Source of the DNA: Streptomyces dysideae | Lineage (GTDB): Bacteria; Actinomycetota; Actinomycetes; Streptomycetales; Streptomycetaceae | DNA length: 64,000 bases | Assembly: GCF_001514305.1 (NCBI RefSeq) | Contig: NZ_KQ949102.1 | Coordinates: forward strand, 62,001-126,000 | Direction of reading: 5' to 3' | Part shown: positions 7,956 through 17,218 of the stretch, one piece after another | Layout: the number at the start of each line of letters is the position of its first letter | Position numbering within the stretch: position 1 is the stretch's first letter | The notes under the pieces: model-generated | Databases searched by the model: none | What the model was told of the DNA's origin: nothing | The model's input: only the letters and a program-made list of their open reading frames with translations | Program-made: the position numbers and the translations under genes

Positions 7956-9283
7956 GCTTCCCCCTCCGCGGCGGCGGCACGGGCCAGTGCCTGGAACCGG
8001 TCGGTGAGCCGCCGGGCGGTGGCCTCGTCGTACAGGCCGGTGTCGTACTCCAGCCAGCCGGTCGCACCGGAGGGCCCCGGGTAGACGGCGATCGTGAGGT
8101 CGTAGCGCGCCGTGCCCTTGTCGAGGTCGGCGGTGGTCACCCGGGCGCCGTGCAGCAGTCGCTGCTCGGCACCCAGGTTGTCGAAGACGAACACGGCGTC
8201 CAGCAGCGGATGCGTGCCCGGTACCCGGCGGCCGCCGATCAGCTCGCCGGGGTAGGAGGCGTGCCGCAGGCCGGCCCGGGTGACGTCCCGCACCGCGCGC
8301 ACCCGGTCCGCGTGCGTGCCGGCCCCCGGCTCGCGCAGCCGCACCGGCAGCACGTTGAGCAGATAGCCGACGACCTCCTCGGTGCCCGGCCGGTTGCGGC
8401 CGGTGGTGAAGGTGCCGAGCAGGACGTCCTCGGTGCCGGCGTACTCGGCCAGCGTGCGCCAGGCGACGGCGAGCCACCCGGCGTAGGCGGTGGCGCCCGC
8501 CCGCCGGGCCGACGCGGCGATCGCGTCGGCCACCGGTGCCGGGAGGGTGAAGTCCACCCGGCGCCCGGTCCGCGCGGTGCCCTTGCCGCGTGGTCGGTCG
8601 GTGGGCAGCGGCGCGGGCGCGTCGGCGGCCTCGGCCGCCCAGTACGCGGCCGCCGCCCTGCCCTCCGGGCCCTGCCGCCACTCCCGTTGGTCCCGGGCGA
8701 AGTCGCCGAAGCCCGGCGCCGCCGCGACGGCCGTCTCCGGCTCCCGGCCCAGCTCGTCCAGCAGCAGTTCGAAGGACCAGGCGTCGAAGACGAGGTTGTG
8801 CGCGACAACCAGCAGCCAGGCCTCCTCGTCCGTCGCCCCCTCGGCCAGCGCGATCCGCAGCAGCGGGCCCGCGGCCAGGTCGAACGGTTCCCGGGCCAGC
8901 TGCCGGGCCAGGGCGTGCGCCCCCGCGTCGTCGGTGCGTCCGGCCCGGGTCAGCGCGGGCGGCAGCTCGGCGTGCACCACACGGCGCGCCTCCCCGCCGT
9001 CGGGGCCTGCCTCGAACGTGGTACGCAGCGCCTCGTGGGCGGCCGCGAAACCGCGCACCCGCTCGGTCAGCGCGTCGAGGTCCGGGCGGGCCCCGGACAG
9101 CCGTACCGCCTGGCACACCACGTCCACGGGGCGGCCGTCGACGGCGTGGTGGGCCCGCCACAACCTCAGCTGGCCCGGCGTCAGTTCATCGGTGGCCTCC
9201 GTGCGCCGGGCCAACGTGGCGCGCAGCCGGGCCCGCTGCTCGGGGCTGAGGGCGGCGAGGCGGGTGGCGAGGGCGTCGCTCAC
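7952..9283 (-). CDS. free-standing NRPS condensation-domain protein, degenerate active site
   Basis: A 443-residue protein with a GTG start, consisting of one condensation domain. LTPGQLRLW (C1-like) lies near residue 35. The catalytic HHxxxDG motif reads HNLVFDA, so the second, catalytic His is Asn and the Gly is Ala. The DFTLP and GTFTTGRNRPGTEEVVG latch-region blocks are recognisable. Condensation domains form amide or ester bonds between carrier-bound acyl groups. With this site altered the protein may act as a structural or gatekeeping partner, or catalyse something else. It is coupled to both neighbours by 4-base overlaps, between the monooxygenase and the KASIII-like gene. Confidence 0.8.
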   Translation of the reverse strand: MSDALATRLAALSPEQRARLRATLARRTEATDELTPGQLRLWRAHHAVDGRPVDVVCQAVRLSGARPDLDALTERVRGFAAAHEALRTTFEAGPDGGEARRVVHAELPPALTRAGRTDDAGAHALARQLAREPFDLAAGPLLRIALAEGATDEEAWLLVVAHNLVFDAWSFELLLDELGREPETAVAAAPGFGDFARDQREWRQGPEGRAAAAYWAAEAADAPAPLPTDRPRGKGTARTGRRVDFTLPAPVADAIAASARRAGATAYAGWLAVAWRTLAEYAGTEDVLLGTFTTGRNRPGTEEVVGYLLNVLPVRLREPGAGTHADRVRAVRDVTRAGLRHASYPGELIGGRRVPGTHPLLDAVFVFDNLGAEQRLLHGARVTTADLDKGTARYDLTIAVYPGPSGATGWLEYDTGLYDEATARRLTDRFQALARAAAAEGEA

Positions 9284-10311
9284 GCGTACCGCCTCCGCAG
9301 CTCGTTCAGGTGCTCCAGGCTGTCCACGACCAGCTTCTCGTCCACGCCGAAGTCGATCAGGCAGGCGATCTCGGTGACGCCCATGCCCTGGAAGCGTTCC
9401 ACGACGGCGCCGCAGGAGTCCGGGGTGCCCAGCAGCGCGCCCTTCTCGAAGTACTTGTCGAAGGCGAACCGGATGAGCTCGTCCTGGTCGCTCTGCGAGA
9501 TGTCACGGACACCGGCACCCGGCGCGAGGCTCTTCTTCTGCGAGTCGATGACGGTGAAGAACGAGCGCAGGTAGTCGCTGAACGGCGGCCACACCGTTTC
9601 GCGGACCTCGTCCCGGTCGGTGCCGATGAAGGTGTGCAGCATGAGCGTGACCGTCACGCTCTCCGGGTCGTGGCCGTGCGCCTCGAGGGTCTTGAAGTAG
9701 AGGGCGAGCTTCTCCTCCAGCTCCTCGTTTGTCATGTCGATCAGGGCGGTCAGCACGTTGCAGCCCAGACGGCCCGCCGTCTCGAAGGTGTCGGGGCTCT
9801 TGGTGCAGGTGAGCCAGAGCGGCAGCTCCGGCTGCACCGGCTGGGGATGCAGCTCGATCTCGACGTGGTTGCCCAGACCGTCCTGGACGTAGACGGGGGC
9901 GCCCTCCCACAGCTCGCGCAGCGTGGTGACGGCGTCGAAGGTGCGCTGCCTGCGGTCCGCCCAGCCGTCCGGGTTGATGGCGAAGTCGAGAGGGCTGAAA
10001 CCGGTGGCCAGGGCAAGGCCCGCCCGCCCCCGGGAGAGGTTGTCGACGACCGACCACTCCTCGGCGACCCGGATCGGGCTGTGCAGCGGCAGGATGACGC
10101 TGCCGGCCCGGATCTGCAGGCGCTGGGTGGCCATGGCCAGGCCCGCGCCCAGCACCGACGGGTTGGGGTACAGGCCACCGAAGCGGTGGAAGTGCCGCTC
10201 CGGTGTCCAGATCGCGGTGAAGCCGTTCTCGTCGGCGTACTTGGCCGCGTCGAGGACGAATCGGTACTTGTTCTTCTCGTCGCCCGAGAAGAAGATCAGG
10301 CTGAAGTCCAC
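9280..10311 (-). CDS. luciferase-like (LLM) flavin monooxygenase, MupA/NRPS-PKS associated type
   Basis: A 343-residue TIM-barrel monooxygenase. The N-terminus (MDFSLIFFSG) and the blocks AIWTPERHFHRFGGLYPNPS and SPIRVAEEWSVVDNLS are typical of the natural-product subfamily usually fused inside NRPS-PKS proteins. Such enzymes use reduced FMN and O2 on carrier-bound intermediates. Here the domain is a separate protein directly after the PKS (2 bases between stop and GTG start). That placement suggests it oxidises the ACP-bound ketide. The flavin reductase at 6415 is the probable FMNH2 supplier. Confidence 0.88.
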   Translation of the reverse strand: MDFSLIFFSGDEKNKYRFVLDAAKYADENGFTAIWTPERHFHRFGGLYPNPSVLGAGLAMATQRLQIRAGSVILPLHSPIRVAEEWSVVDNLSRGRAGLALATGFSPLDFAINPDGWADRRQRTFDAVTTLRELWEGAPVYVQDGLGNHVEIELHPQPVQPELPLWLTCTKSPDTFETAGRLGCNVLTALIDMTNEELEEKLALYFKTLEAHGHDPESVTVTLMLHTFIGTDRDEVRETVWPPFSDYLRSFFTVIDSQKKSLAPGAGVRDISQSDQDELIRFAFDKYFEKGALLGTPDSCGAVVERFQGMGVTEIACLIDFGVDEKLVVDSLEHLNELRRRYA

Positions 10312-10313
10312 CG

Positions 10314-13300
10314 TCAGCGCTCCGTTTCCTGGGCGGTGTCGTTCGCGGCCGCCGGGTCCGTCTCGGCGGCCGCCAGCAGGCTTTCCAGTTCCGTGGCGTC
10401 GAGGCCGGTCAACTCGTCGGCGAGAGCTGCGACTTCGGCGTCCTGCGCGGCCGCGTCCCCGCCCCGCTCCCCTCCGTCGTCGCCCTGCGCCCGCGCGTCC
10501 AGGCGCTCCTGGACGAGGGCGGCCAGCGCGCGCGGCGTCGGCTCACCGAGCACATCGGCCAGCGGCACCTCGACCGACAGGTGCGTACGGATGTCCGACA
10601 GCAGCCGGACGATCAGCAGCGAGTCACCGCCGTACTCGAAGATGTCGCCGTCCAGCGGCATGTCCGCCTCGCCCAGCAGATCGCGCACCAGCCGGGCGAC
10701 CTGGTCGTCCAGGTCGCCGGCGCTCTCCGCCTGCGGCGACGACGCGGCGCCCGCCGTGGGCCGTGAGACGCGCTCGTCGCGCACCCACTGGTCGAGGCGA
10801 TAGTCGATGTCCCAGGTGGAGACGGCGACATGGGAGACATCACGCAGGGTCAGCAGTCGGCGGATGACCTCCAGGCCCTCCTCGGGCTGGATCGCCTTGT
10901 CGTCCATGCTGCGGCCGATCGCCGAGATCGCCCGCTTCTCGTCCTGGTGGTGCTGCCAGACGTCCCAGGCGGCGCTGATCCACACGGTGCGCTCCAGGCC
11001 CCGGTTGGCGCGTTCGGCGGCGGCGTCCATGAAGTGGTTGGCGGCGCCGTAGCCGAGCAGCCGCAGCCCGCCCAGCACACCGGCCAGCGACGACAGCATC
11101 AGACAGAAGTCGACCGGGTGGTCGGCGAGCACCTTCTCCAGGGCGATCTGGCCGTGCGCCTTGGCGACGAAGTGCCAGCCGCACTGCTCGACGCTCGCGG
11201 CCGTGATGGCCCGGTCCCACTGCTCGCTCGGCAGACCCGCCGCGTGCACCACACCGTCCAGCCGGCCGAACTGGGCCTCGACCTTCTCCACCGCGGCCCG
11301 CAGCGCGCCCTCGTCCGCCACGTCGGCGTTGACCAGGAACGGGGCCGCGCCGTCGGCCTCCAGTGCCCGCAGCCGCACGATCCGCAGCGCGGTCTCGTCG
11401 TCATCCGGGTGGCCGGCGACCCAGTCGTCCCACGCCTCGCGGGCGGGCAGCGCGTCCCGGGTCAGCAGCGCCAGCCGGGCTCCGCACTCGCGGTGCAGCC
11501 AGCGCGCGATCGTCGAGCCGATCTCCCCGAGACCACCGGTGATCAGATAGACGCCCTCCTGCCGCAGCCGGGAGGTGCCGCCGACCGCCCAGTCGGCCCG
11601 GATGCGGGCCATCTCGGCGATCCAGCGGGTGGAGCCGCGCAGCGCGACGGCCACCTCGGGCCGCCGGTGGCCGGCCAGTTCGGCGGCGAGCGTGCGCAGC
11701 GACCGCTCGTCGGGGCGGGCCGGCAGGTCGAAGTGGCGGGAGCCGAGGTTGCCGTGCTCCTGGCCGATGACCCGGGCGGCCACCGCCAGCGTGACCAGCT
11801 CGGCGGCCGGCTCCGGCTCCTCGGGCGTGACCGCGTACGCGCCCGCACTGACCAGGTCCAGCTGCACGGGCTCGGTCACCCCGTGCTCGCTGAACGCCTT
11901 CACCAGGGCGATCAGGCTGTACAGGCCGTGGTGCTGGGCCTGTTCGAACCGCTCGATGCCGCGCTCGGCGGGCAGCGGGCCCACCGACCAGGCGTGCACG
12001 ACGCGCTGCGGCAGCCGGCCGGCGGCCAGCAGCTCGGCGACGAGCCGTGCGTGGTCCTCCTCGGAGGCCGGGCGCACCGTCCACACGTCCCCTTCGCGCC
12101 GGTACCCGCCCCCGGCCAGCACGGTGATCACCTCGCCGGAGAAGGCGTGTCCGGCGAGGCGCCCGGCGGTGCCGTCGGGGTCGGCGAACAGCAGCACCGG
12201 CTCCTCGACCGGTCCGGCCGAGGTGTCGGGGGTACCGACGGCGGGCCGCCACACCGGCGCCGACATCCAGTCGTCAAGCGGCAGTTTGGGCACACTTCCG
12301 CTCGCGGCCGGACCTGTGCCCGTGGTCACCGCGGTGCCCGGCTCCACCCAGTAGCGGACGCCCTCGAAGGGGTACGTAGGCAGCGGCACCCGGCGTCGGG
12401 CGCGTTCGGCGTACAGCCCCGCCCAGTCCACCGGCTGCCCGGCCGCCCACAGCCGGCCCAGCGCGGCGTGCACGGCGGTGAGGTCGGCCTCGGGGTCGCG
12501 GGTGCGGGCCGCCGAGGCGATCACCGGGACGCCGGTCTCCCGCCCGGGGTGACGGCGGGTGAACGTGACCAGGGTCTGGCCCGGCCCGGCCTCCAGGAAG
12601 AGCTGCTCGCCCTGGGCCAGCAGGGTGCTCACACCGTCGGCGAAGCGGACTGTGTCACGCAGCTGGCCGGCCCAGTACGCCGGGTCGGTCGCCTCCTCGT
12701 CGCGGATCCAGGTACCGGTGCGGTTGGACACGAACGGGATGCGCGGGCGGCGCAGTTCGATGCCGCGCAGCAGCTCGGTGAACGGGGCGACGGCCGGCTG
12801 CATCATCGCGGAGTGGAAGGCGTGCGAGGTGACGACCTTGCGGTGGGCCACGCCGTCGGCGGTGAGCCGCGCGAGCAGGTCACGGACCGCCTCGCGCGGG
12901 CCGGCGACGGTGCACACGGCGGGCTCGTTCACGGCGGCCAGCGACACCTCGTCGCCGAGCCGCCCGGCCAGCTCCTCGGGCGACAGCATCACGGCGGCCA
13001 TCGCCCCCGCGGGCAGCTCGTCCATCAGCCGGCCGCGCTCGGAGATCACCCGCAGCGCGTCCGGCAGTCGGAACACCCCGGCGAGGGTCGCGGCGACGTA
13101 TTCGCCGACGCTGTGGCCGAGGAGGGCCGAGGGGCGAACGCCCCACGACTCCCACTGGCGGGCCAGGGAGTACTCGACGGCGAACAGGGCCGGCTGGGTG
13201 AGCCGGGTGCGGTTCAGATCGTGCCCGCCGGGGGCCTGCCCGTACAGCACCTCCCGCAGGTCCAGGCCCAGCTGCGGCAGCAGCAGCTCGGCGCACTCGT

Positions 13301-15035
13301 CGAACGCGGCGCGGTAGACCGGCAGATGTTCGTACCAGCCCCGGCCCATCCCGGGGTGCTGGGCGCCCTGGCCGGGGAACAGCAGCACGACGGGGCGCTC
13401 GGCGGGCTGGCCGGAGTCCTGGTGGGCGTGGCGCGGGTCGCCGCTGCGCAGCGCCCGCACGGCCGTGGCCCGGTCGGGGGCGGTGATGACGGTCCGGTAG
13501 TTGAAGGTACGGCGGCCGGTGGCCAGGGTGTGGGCGACGTCCTCCAGACCGATGTCGCCGAGCGGGCCGTCCGCCTCGGGCGCAGTGGCCTCCAGGTGGT
13601 CGGCGAGCGCGGCCCGTGCCGTCTCCAGCGCGGCCGGGGACTTCGCGGAGACCGGCAGCACCACGACCGGCGCGGCGGGCACCCGCTCCTCGGGGGGCTC
13701 CGCAGGAGCCTCTTCCAGCACCACGTGCGCGGTGGTGCCGCCCATGCCGGTGGAGGTGACGGCCGCACGCAGCGGCCCCCGCTCGTCCTGCCAGGGCTCG
13801 ACGGCGGTGCCGACCCGGAACCGGGTGCCCTCCACCGGGCACTCGGGGTTCCACTCGGTGAAGTGCGGGGTCGGCACGAGCGTGCGGTGGTGCAGCATCA
13901 GCACACACTTGATGAGGCCCACCACACCGGCGGCGGTGCTGAGATGACCGAGGTTGGCCTTCACCGACCCGATGGTGAGCGGCGGAGCGCCCTCGGTGTC
14001 GTAGACCTGGGCCGTGGCGGTCAGCTCGATCGGGTCGCCCATGGCGGTGCCGGTGCCGTGCGCCTCCAGGTAGCCGACCTCGGCCGGGTCCACGCCGGCC
14101 ACCGCGAGGGCCTCGGCGAGGACGGCGGCCTGACCGCGCACACCCGGGGCGGAGTAACCGGCACGGTCGGCGCCGTCGTTGCCGACCGCCGAGCCGCGGA
14201 TCACCGCCCACACGGTGTCGCCGTCGGCGAGCGCGTCGGACAGCCGCTTGAGTACGACGACGCCGACGCCGTTGCCGAACACCGTGCCGTCGGCGCCCGC
14301 GTCGAACGGGCGGACCGTGCCCGAGGCCGAGGTGATGCCGTCGGTCTCATGGACGTACCCGGCCTGCTGCGGGAAGCGCAGCGCCACCCCGCCCGCGAGT
14401 GCGACGTCGCACTCCTCGCCCAGCAGGCTCTGCACCGCGGTGTGCACCGCGACCAGCGAGGTGGAGCAGGCCGTCTGCACCGAGATGCTCGGGCCGGTGA
14501 GATTGAGGTGGTAAGAGACGCGGGTGGCCAGGTAGTTGGGGTCGTTGCCCATCAGCGTCGGCAGGTCCTGGCGCAGCCGCTGGACGGATCCGCCGAAGCC
14601 CTTCTCACCGGTCAGGACGTTGTTGAGCAGGTAGGTGCTGCTCAGCGAGCCGGCGAAGACGCCGATGCGGCCGGCGTACTGCTCGGAGTCGTGTCCGCTG
14701 TGCTCCAGCGCGCCCCACGAGGACTGCAGGAACAGCCGCAGCTGCGGGTCCATGCGCTCCGCCTCGCGCGCGCTGAGGTAGAAGAAGGACGCGTCGAAGA
14801 GGTCGGCGTCCTCCACCACCGAGGCGCGGCGCACATAGCGGGGGGTGGCGAGCTGTTCGCGGGGCACTCCGGCGGCGAGCAGCGCCTCCTCGTCCACGTC
14901 GGCGATCCGATCGGTCCCGGCGAGCAGGTCGCGCCAGAACTCGGCGTGGTTCCGGGCCCCCGGCAGCCGGCAGTCCATGCCGACGACGGCGATACGGCCT
15001 TCGTGGGCTGTCTCGTCGTACGGGCGGTCAGTCAC
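10314..15035 (-). CDS. type I polyketide synthase module KS-AT-KR-ACP
   Basis: A 1573-residue single module; the GTG at 15035 was chosen because GGAGG precedes it and the KS begins directly after. KS (about 12-440) has the Cys in TACSTSLVAVH and the His residues in EAHGTGTAMGDP and KANLGH. AT (about 555-860) has GHSVGEYVAA and HAFH, the malonyl-CoA signature. KR (about 1215-1400) has LITGGLGEIGSTIARWL and an active-site Tyr and Asn in GYGAANHFMD. ACP (about 1470-1535) has YGGDSLLIV. The acidic C-terminal tail may be a docking region. It would add one malonyl unit and reduce the ketone. The reading frame overlaps the A-T gene by 8 bases. Confidence 0.95.
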   Translation of the reverse strand: MTDRPYDETAHEGRIAVVGMDCRLPGARNHAEFWRDLLAGTDRIADVDEEALLAAGVPREQLATPRYVRRASVVEDADLFDASFFYLSAREAERMDPQLRLFLQSSWGALEHSGHDSEQYAGRIGVFAGSLSSTYLLNNVLTGEKGFGGSVQRLRQDLPTLMGNDPNYLATRVSYHLNLTGPSISVQTACSTSLVAVHTAVQSLLGEECDVALAGGVALRFPQQAGYVHETDGITSASGTVRPFDAGADGTVFGNGVGVVVLKRLSDALADGDTVWAVIRGSAVGNDGADRAGYSAPGVRGQAAVLAEALAVAGVDPAEVGYLEAHGTGTAMGDPIELTATAQVYDTEGAPPLTIGSVKANLGHLSTAAGVVGLIKCVLMLHHRTLVPTPHFTEWNPECPVEGTRFRVGTAVEPWQDERGPLRAAVTSTGMGGTTAHVVLEEAPAEPPEERVPAAPVVVLPVSAKSPAALETARAALADHLEATAPEADGPLGDIGLEDVAHTLATGRRTFNYRTVITAPDRATAVRALRSGDPRHAHQDSGQPAERPVVLLFPGQGAQHPGMGRGWYEHLPVYRAAFDECAELLLPQLGLDLREVLYGQAPGGHDLNRTRLTQPALFAVEYSLARQWESWGVRPSALLGHSVGEYVAATLAGVFRLPDALRVISERGRLMDELPAGAMAAVMLSPEELAGRLGDEVSLAAVNEPAVCTVAGPREAVRDLLARLTADGVAHRKVVTSHAFHSAMMQPAVAPFTELLRGIELRRPRIPFVSNRTGTWIRDEEATDPAYWAGQLRDTVRFADGVSTLLAQGEQLFLEAGPGQTLVTFTRRHPGRETGVPVIASAARTRDPEADLTAVHAALGRLWAAGQPVDWAGLYAERARRRVPLPTYPFEGVRYWVEPGTAVTTGTGPAASGSVPKLPLDDWMSAPVWRPAVGTPDTSAGPVEEPVLLFADPDGTAGRLAGHAFSGEVITVLAGGGYRREGDVWTVRPASEEDHARLVAELLAAGRLPQRVVHAWSVGPLPAERGIERFEQAQHHGLYSLIALVKAFSEHGVTEPVQLDLVSAGAYAVTPEEPEPAAELVTLAVAARVIGQEHGNLGSRHFDLPARPDERSLRTLAAELAGHRRPEVAVALRGSTRWIAEMARIRADWAVGGTSRLRQEGVYLITGGLGEIGSTIARWLHRECGARLALLTRDALPAREAWDDWVAGHPDDDETALRIVRLRALEADGAAPFLVNADVADEGALRAAVEKVEAQFGRLDGVVHAAGLPSEQWDRAITAASVEQCGWHFVAKAHGQIALEKVLADHPVDFCLMLSSLAGVLGGLRLLGYGAANHFMDAAAERANRGLERTVWISAAWDVWQHHQDEKRAISAIGRSMDDKAIQPEEGLEVIRRLLTLRDVSHVAVSTWDIDYRLDQWVRDERVSRPTAGAASSPQAESAGDLDDQVARLVRDLLGEADMPLDGDIFEYGGDSLLIVRLLSDIRTHLSVEVPLADVLGEPTPRALAALVQERLDARAQGDDGGERGGDAAAQDAEVAALADELTGLDATELESLLAAAETDPAAANDTAQETER

Positions 15036-17001
15036 GAGTCCCTCCAGGGGCGGTGGTTCGGCTCCCGCTCGGCGGCGGGAGGGGCTGCGGGGTGGATGCG
15101 GCCGGTGCGGCTGTGCGGCGCGGGCGCCGGCGGGCGGCGCGGCGCCGCGCACCGCGGGCCGCGGCGGCGTCGTGGCCGGTGTCGGGGTCGACGGTGTCGG
15201 GGCCCTCGGTGGTGGTCTGCCGGATGAGCCGGGCCAGGGCGCGCACGGTCGGCGCCCGGTACAGGTCGGTCATCCGCAGCCGCGGTGCGAGGGCGCGGGT
15301 CAGCCGCTCGTGGACGGCCGCCATGCGCAGCGACGTACCGCCCAGGTCGAAGAAGTTGTCGTCCGGGCCCGGGTCGGCCCCGTCCAGCACCTCGCGCCAG
15401 ACCTCGGCGACGGAGCGCTCCAGCGTGTCGCCGCCGAGCGCCACGCCGGACGGGCGGACGGCCGCCGGATCCGGCAGCGCCGCCCGGTCGATCTTGTGGT
15501 TGGCGGTCAGCGGGAGTTCGTCCAGGAAGACGTACGCGGTGGGGACGGCGTGATCGGGCAGTACCGCGCGCAGTGCCGCCCGCAGTTCCACCGGCGGGGG
15601 TCGGTGGCCGGGCTCGGCCACCACATGGGCGGCCAGTTGCCGTTCGCCGAGCCGGTCGGTGAACGGCATCACGACCGCCTCGCGCAGGTCCGGCAACTCC
15701 TTGAGCGCGCTCTCCACCTCGCCGGTCTCGACCCGGATACCGGAGATCTTCACCTGGAAGTCACGGCGTCCGATCAGCACCAGCGTGCCGTCGTCGAGCC
15801 GCCGGGCCAGGTCACCGGTGCGGTACACGGCGCCCGGCGCCACGGCCGACGGCGACAGGTACGCGCTCTCCACGACGATCTCGCCCTCGCCCGGCCCCTC
15901 GACGGTGCGACCGTCGGCGTCCGCCAGCCGGACGGCGGTCCCGGCCACCGGGAAGCCCAGCGGGAAGACCCCGGTGGGCGGCCGGTAGTCCCGGTCGGCG
16001 ACGCGCAGCAGCGCGCACGAGCACTCGGTGGAGCCGTAGGCGCCCGCGACCCGGCAGTGCGGCTCGAACGCGCGGCGGCACGCGGCGAGATCGGCCAGGT
16101 GCAACGTGTCCCCGCCCAGCGCGAGCATCCGCATCGCGGGCAGCCGGGTGCCGCGCGCCTCCATGGCCCGCACCAGCGAACGGAACACGGGCAGCGTCGA
16201 GTGGTAGACGGTGACGCCCTCGCGCTCCATCCACTCCAGCAGCCCCGTGACGCCGAGAGTCTTGAGGTCGACCGGGTACAGGGCGGCGCCGTTCAGCAGC
16301 GCGGCGAAGGTGTCCTGGACCGCCGAGTCCCAGCTGTAGGCGGACTGCAGGGTCAGCCGGTCGTACGGCCCCACGCGCAGCCCGTCCGTCCAGGCCCGGG
16401 TGTGGTGCAGCACGTTGCGGTGGACCTGCGCGACGGGCTTGGGCAGCCCGGTGGAGCCGGAGGTGTACAGCACGTACGCCTCCGCCCCGGGCTCGGCGCA
16501 CGCCGCCCCGTCGCCGGGGTCGTGCCGCACCAGATCCTCGTACGCCAGCACCGGGCGGCCGGCGGCCAGGGCCTCGGCCACCGGGCCCGAAGCTCCGCGG
16601 CCCGTGACCACGGCGCGGGCGCCCGAGTCGGCGGCCATGTGCGCCAGCCGCCGCTCGGGATAGGCGGCGTCCAACGGGACGTAGGACAGCCCCGCGCGCA
16701 ACGCGCCGAGCAGCGCGGCGATCATCTCCGCGCCGTGCGAGAACAACAGCGCCACCCGGTCACCAGGCCGCAGCCCCGCCGCCACGAGCCCGCCGGCGAC
16801 CCGCGCGGACAGCTCCGCGGTCTCCCGGTACGTCCATCGGACCTCGGGGGTCACGACGGCCTCGCGTTCGGCGTGCTCCGCGGCGACCTGAAGAAACCGG
16901 TGCACAAGGGTCCCGGCCCGCTCGGCCTCGGGGAACGGCACATGTCCGGTGGCGGCCGGGTCCTCGTACGGGTCGTGGACGGGGACTCCTGTGTCAGTCA
17001 T
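15028..17001 (-). CDS. NRPS loading protein, adenylation-carrier (A-T)
   Basis: A 657-residue protein starting MTDTGVPVHDPYEDP. The adenylation domain (about 35-500) shows YVLYTSGSTGLPKPV, AYGSTECS and YRTGDLARRL. The carrier domain (about 530-605) has NFFDLGGTSLRM; a basic, Pro/Ala-rich tail follows. There is no condensation domain, so it should load the starter. My manual reading of the pocket is D-S-Q-H-A-G-A-C-A, matching no code I remember. The retained Asp235 argues for an amino acid substrate. It lies just before the PKS and after the four-gene EPSPS cassette that could make its substrate. The start overlaps a TGA belonging to a duplicated dehydrogenase tail. Confidence 0.9.
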   Translation of the reverse strand: MTDTGVPVHDPYEDPAATGHVPFPEAERAGTLVHRFLQVAAEHAEREAVVTPEVRWTYRETAELSARVAGGLVAAGLRPGDRVALLFSHGAEMIAALLGALRAGLSYVPLDAAYPERRLAHMAADSGARAVVTGRGASGPVAEALAAGRPVLAYEDLVRHDPGDGAACAEPGAEAYVLYTSGSTGLPKPVAQVHRNVLHHTRAWTDGLRVGPYDRLTLQSAYSWDSAVQDTFAALLNGAALYPVDLKTLGVTGLLEWMEREGVTVYHSTLPVFRSLVRAMEARGTRLPAMRMLALGGDTLHLADLAACRRAFEPHCRVAGAYGSTECSCALLRVADRDYRPPTGVFPLGFPVAGTAVRLADADGRTVEGPGEGEIVVESAYLSPSAVAPGAVYRTGDLARRLDDGTLVLIGRRDFQVKISGIRVETGEVESALKELPDLREAVVMPFTDRLGERQLAAHVVAEPGHRPPPVELRAALRAVLPDHAVPTAYVFLDELPLTANHKIDRAALPDPAAVRPSGVALGGDTLERSVAEVWREVLDGADPGPDDNFFDLGGTSLRMAAVHERLTRALAPRLRMTDLYRAPTVRALARLIRQTTTEGPDTVDPDTGHDAAAARGARRRAARRRPRRTAAPAASTPQPLPPPSGSRTTAPGGTRD

Positions 17002-17003
17002 GG

Positions 17004-17218
17004 CGCGGGCTGTTCCTTCGGTGCGTCGCAAGCCGTGGCGCCGCGGGTGAGGAGCACGGTCGGGTGGGCCGGCCGGACGGGCGGCTTGAGCCACACGGCG
17101 GTCGGGTCGTCGTGCGGGGTGGATGCGGGTCCTTGCGTCCGGTCACGGTGCGGGCTGCTCCTTCGGTGCGTCGCAAGGGGTGCCGCCGTGGGCGAGGAGC
17201 GTGGTCGGATGGGCCGGG
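17004..17218 (-). repeat. direct repeat: duplicated 3' end of the dehydrogenase gene
   Basis: About 70 bases at 17004-17073 match 17149-17218 with about ten differences, offset by 145 bases. The second unit is the real 3' end of the dehydrogenase gene. The first encodes a near-identical tail (PAHPTVLLTRGATACDAPKE, then QPAP) and ends in a TGA that overlaps the A-T gene's ATG. It is a vestige of a duplicated or replaced gene end. Confidence 0.75.

Noticed and set aside
1..9283. Clavam cluster, suggested by the OAT2-like, ATP-grasp and clavaminate-synthase-like genes
   Set aside because: No CEAS, beta-lactam synthetase or PAH homologue is visible, and the rest is an NRPS-PKS line.
10830..15227. 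1465-codon open frame on the plus strand opposite the PKS gene
   Set aside because: High-GC genes leave long antisense frames; it has no domains, and the minus strand has complete KS-AT-KR-ACP motifs.
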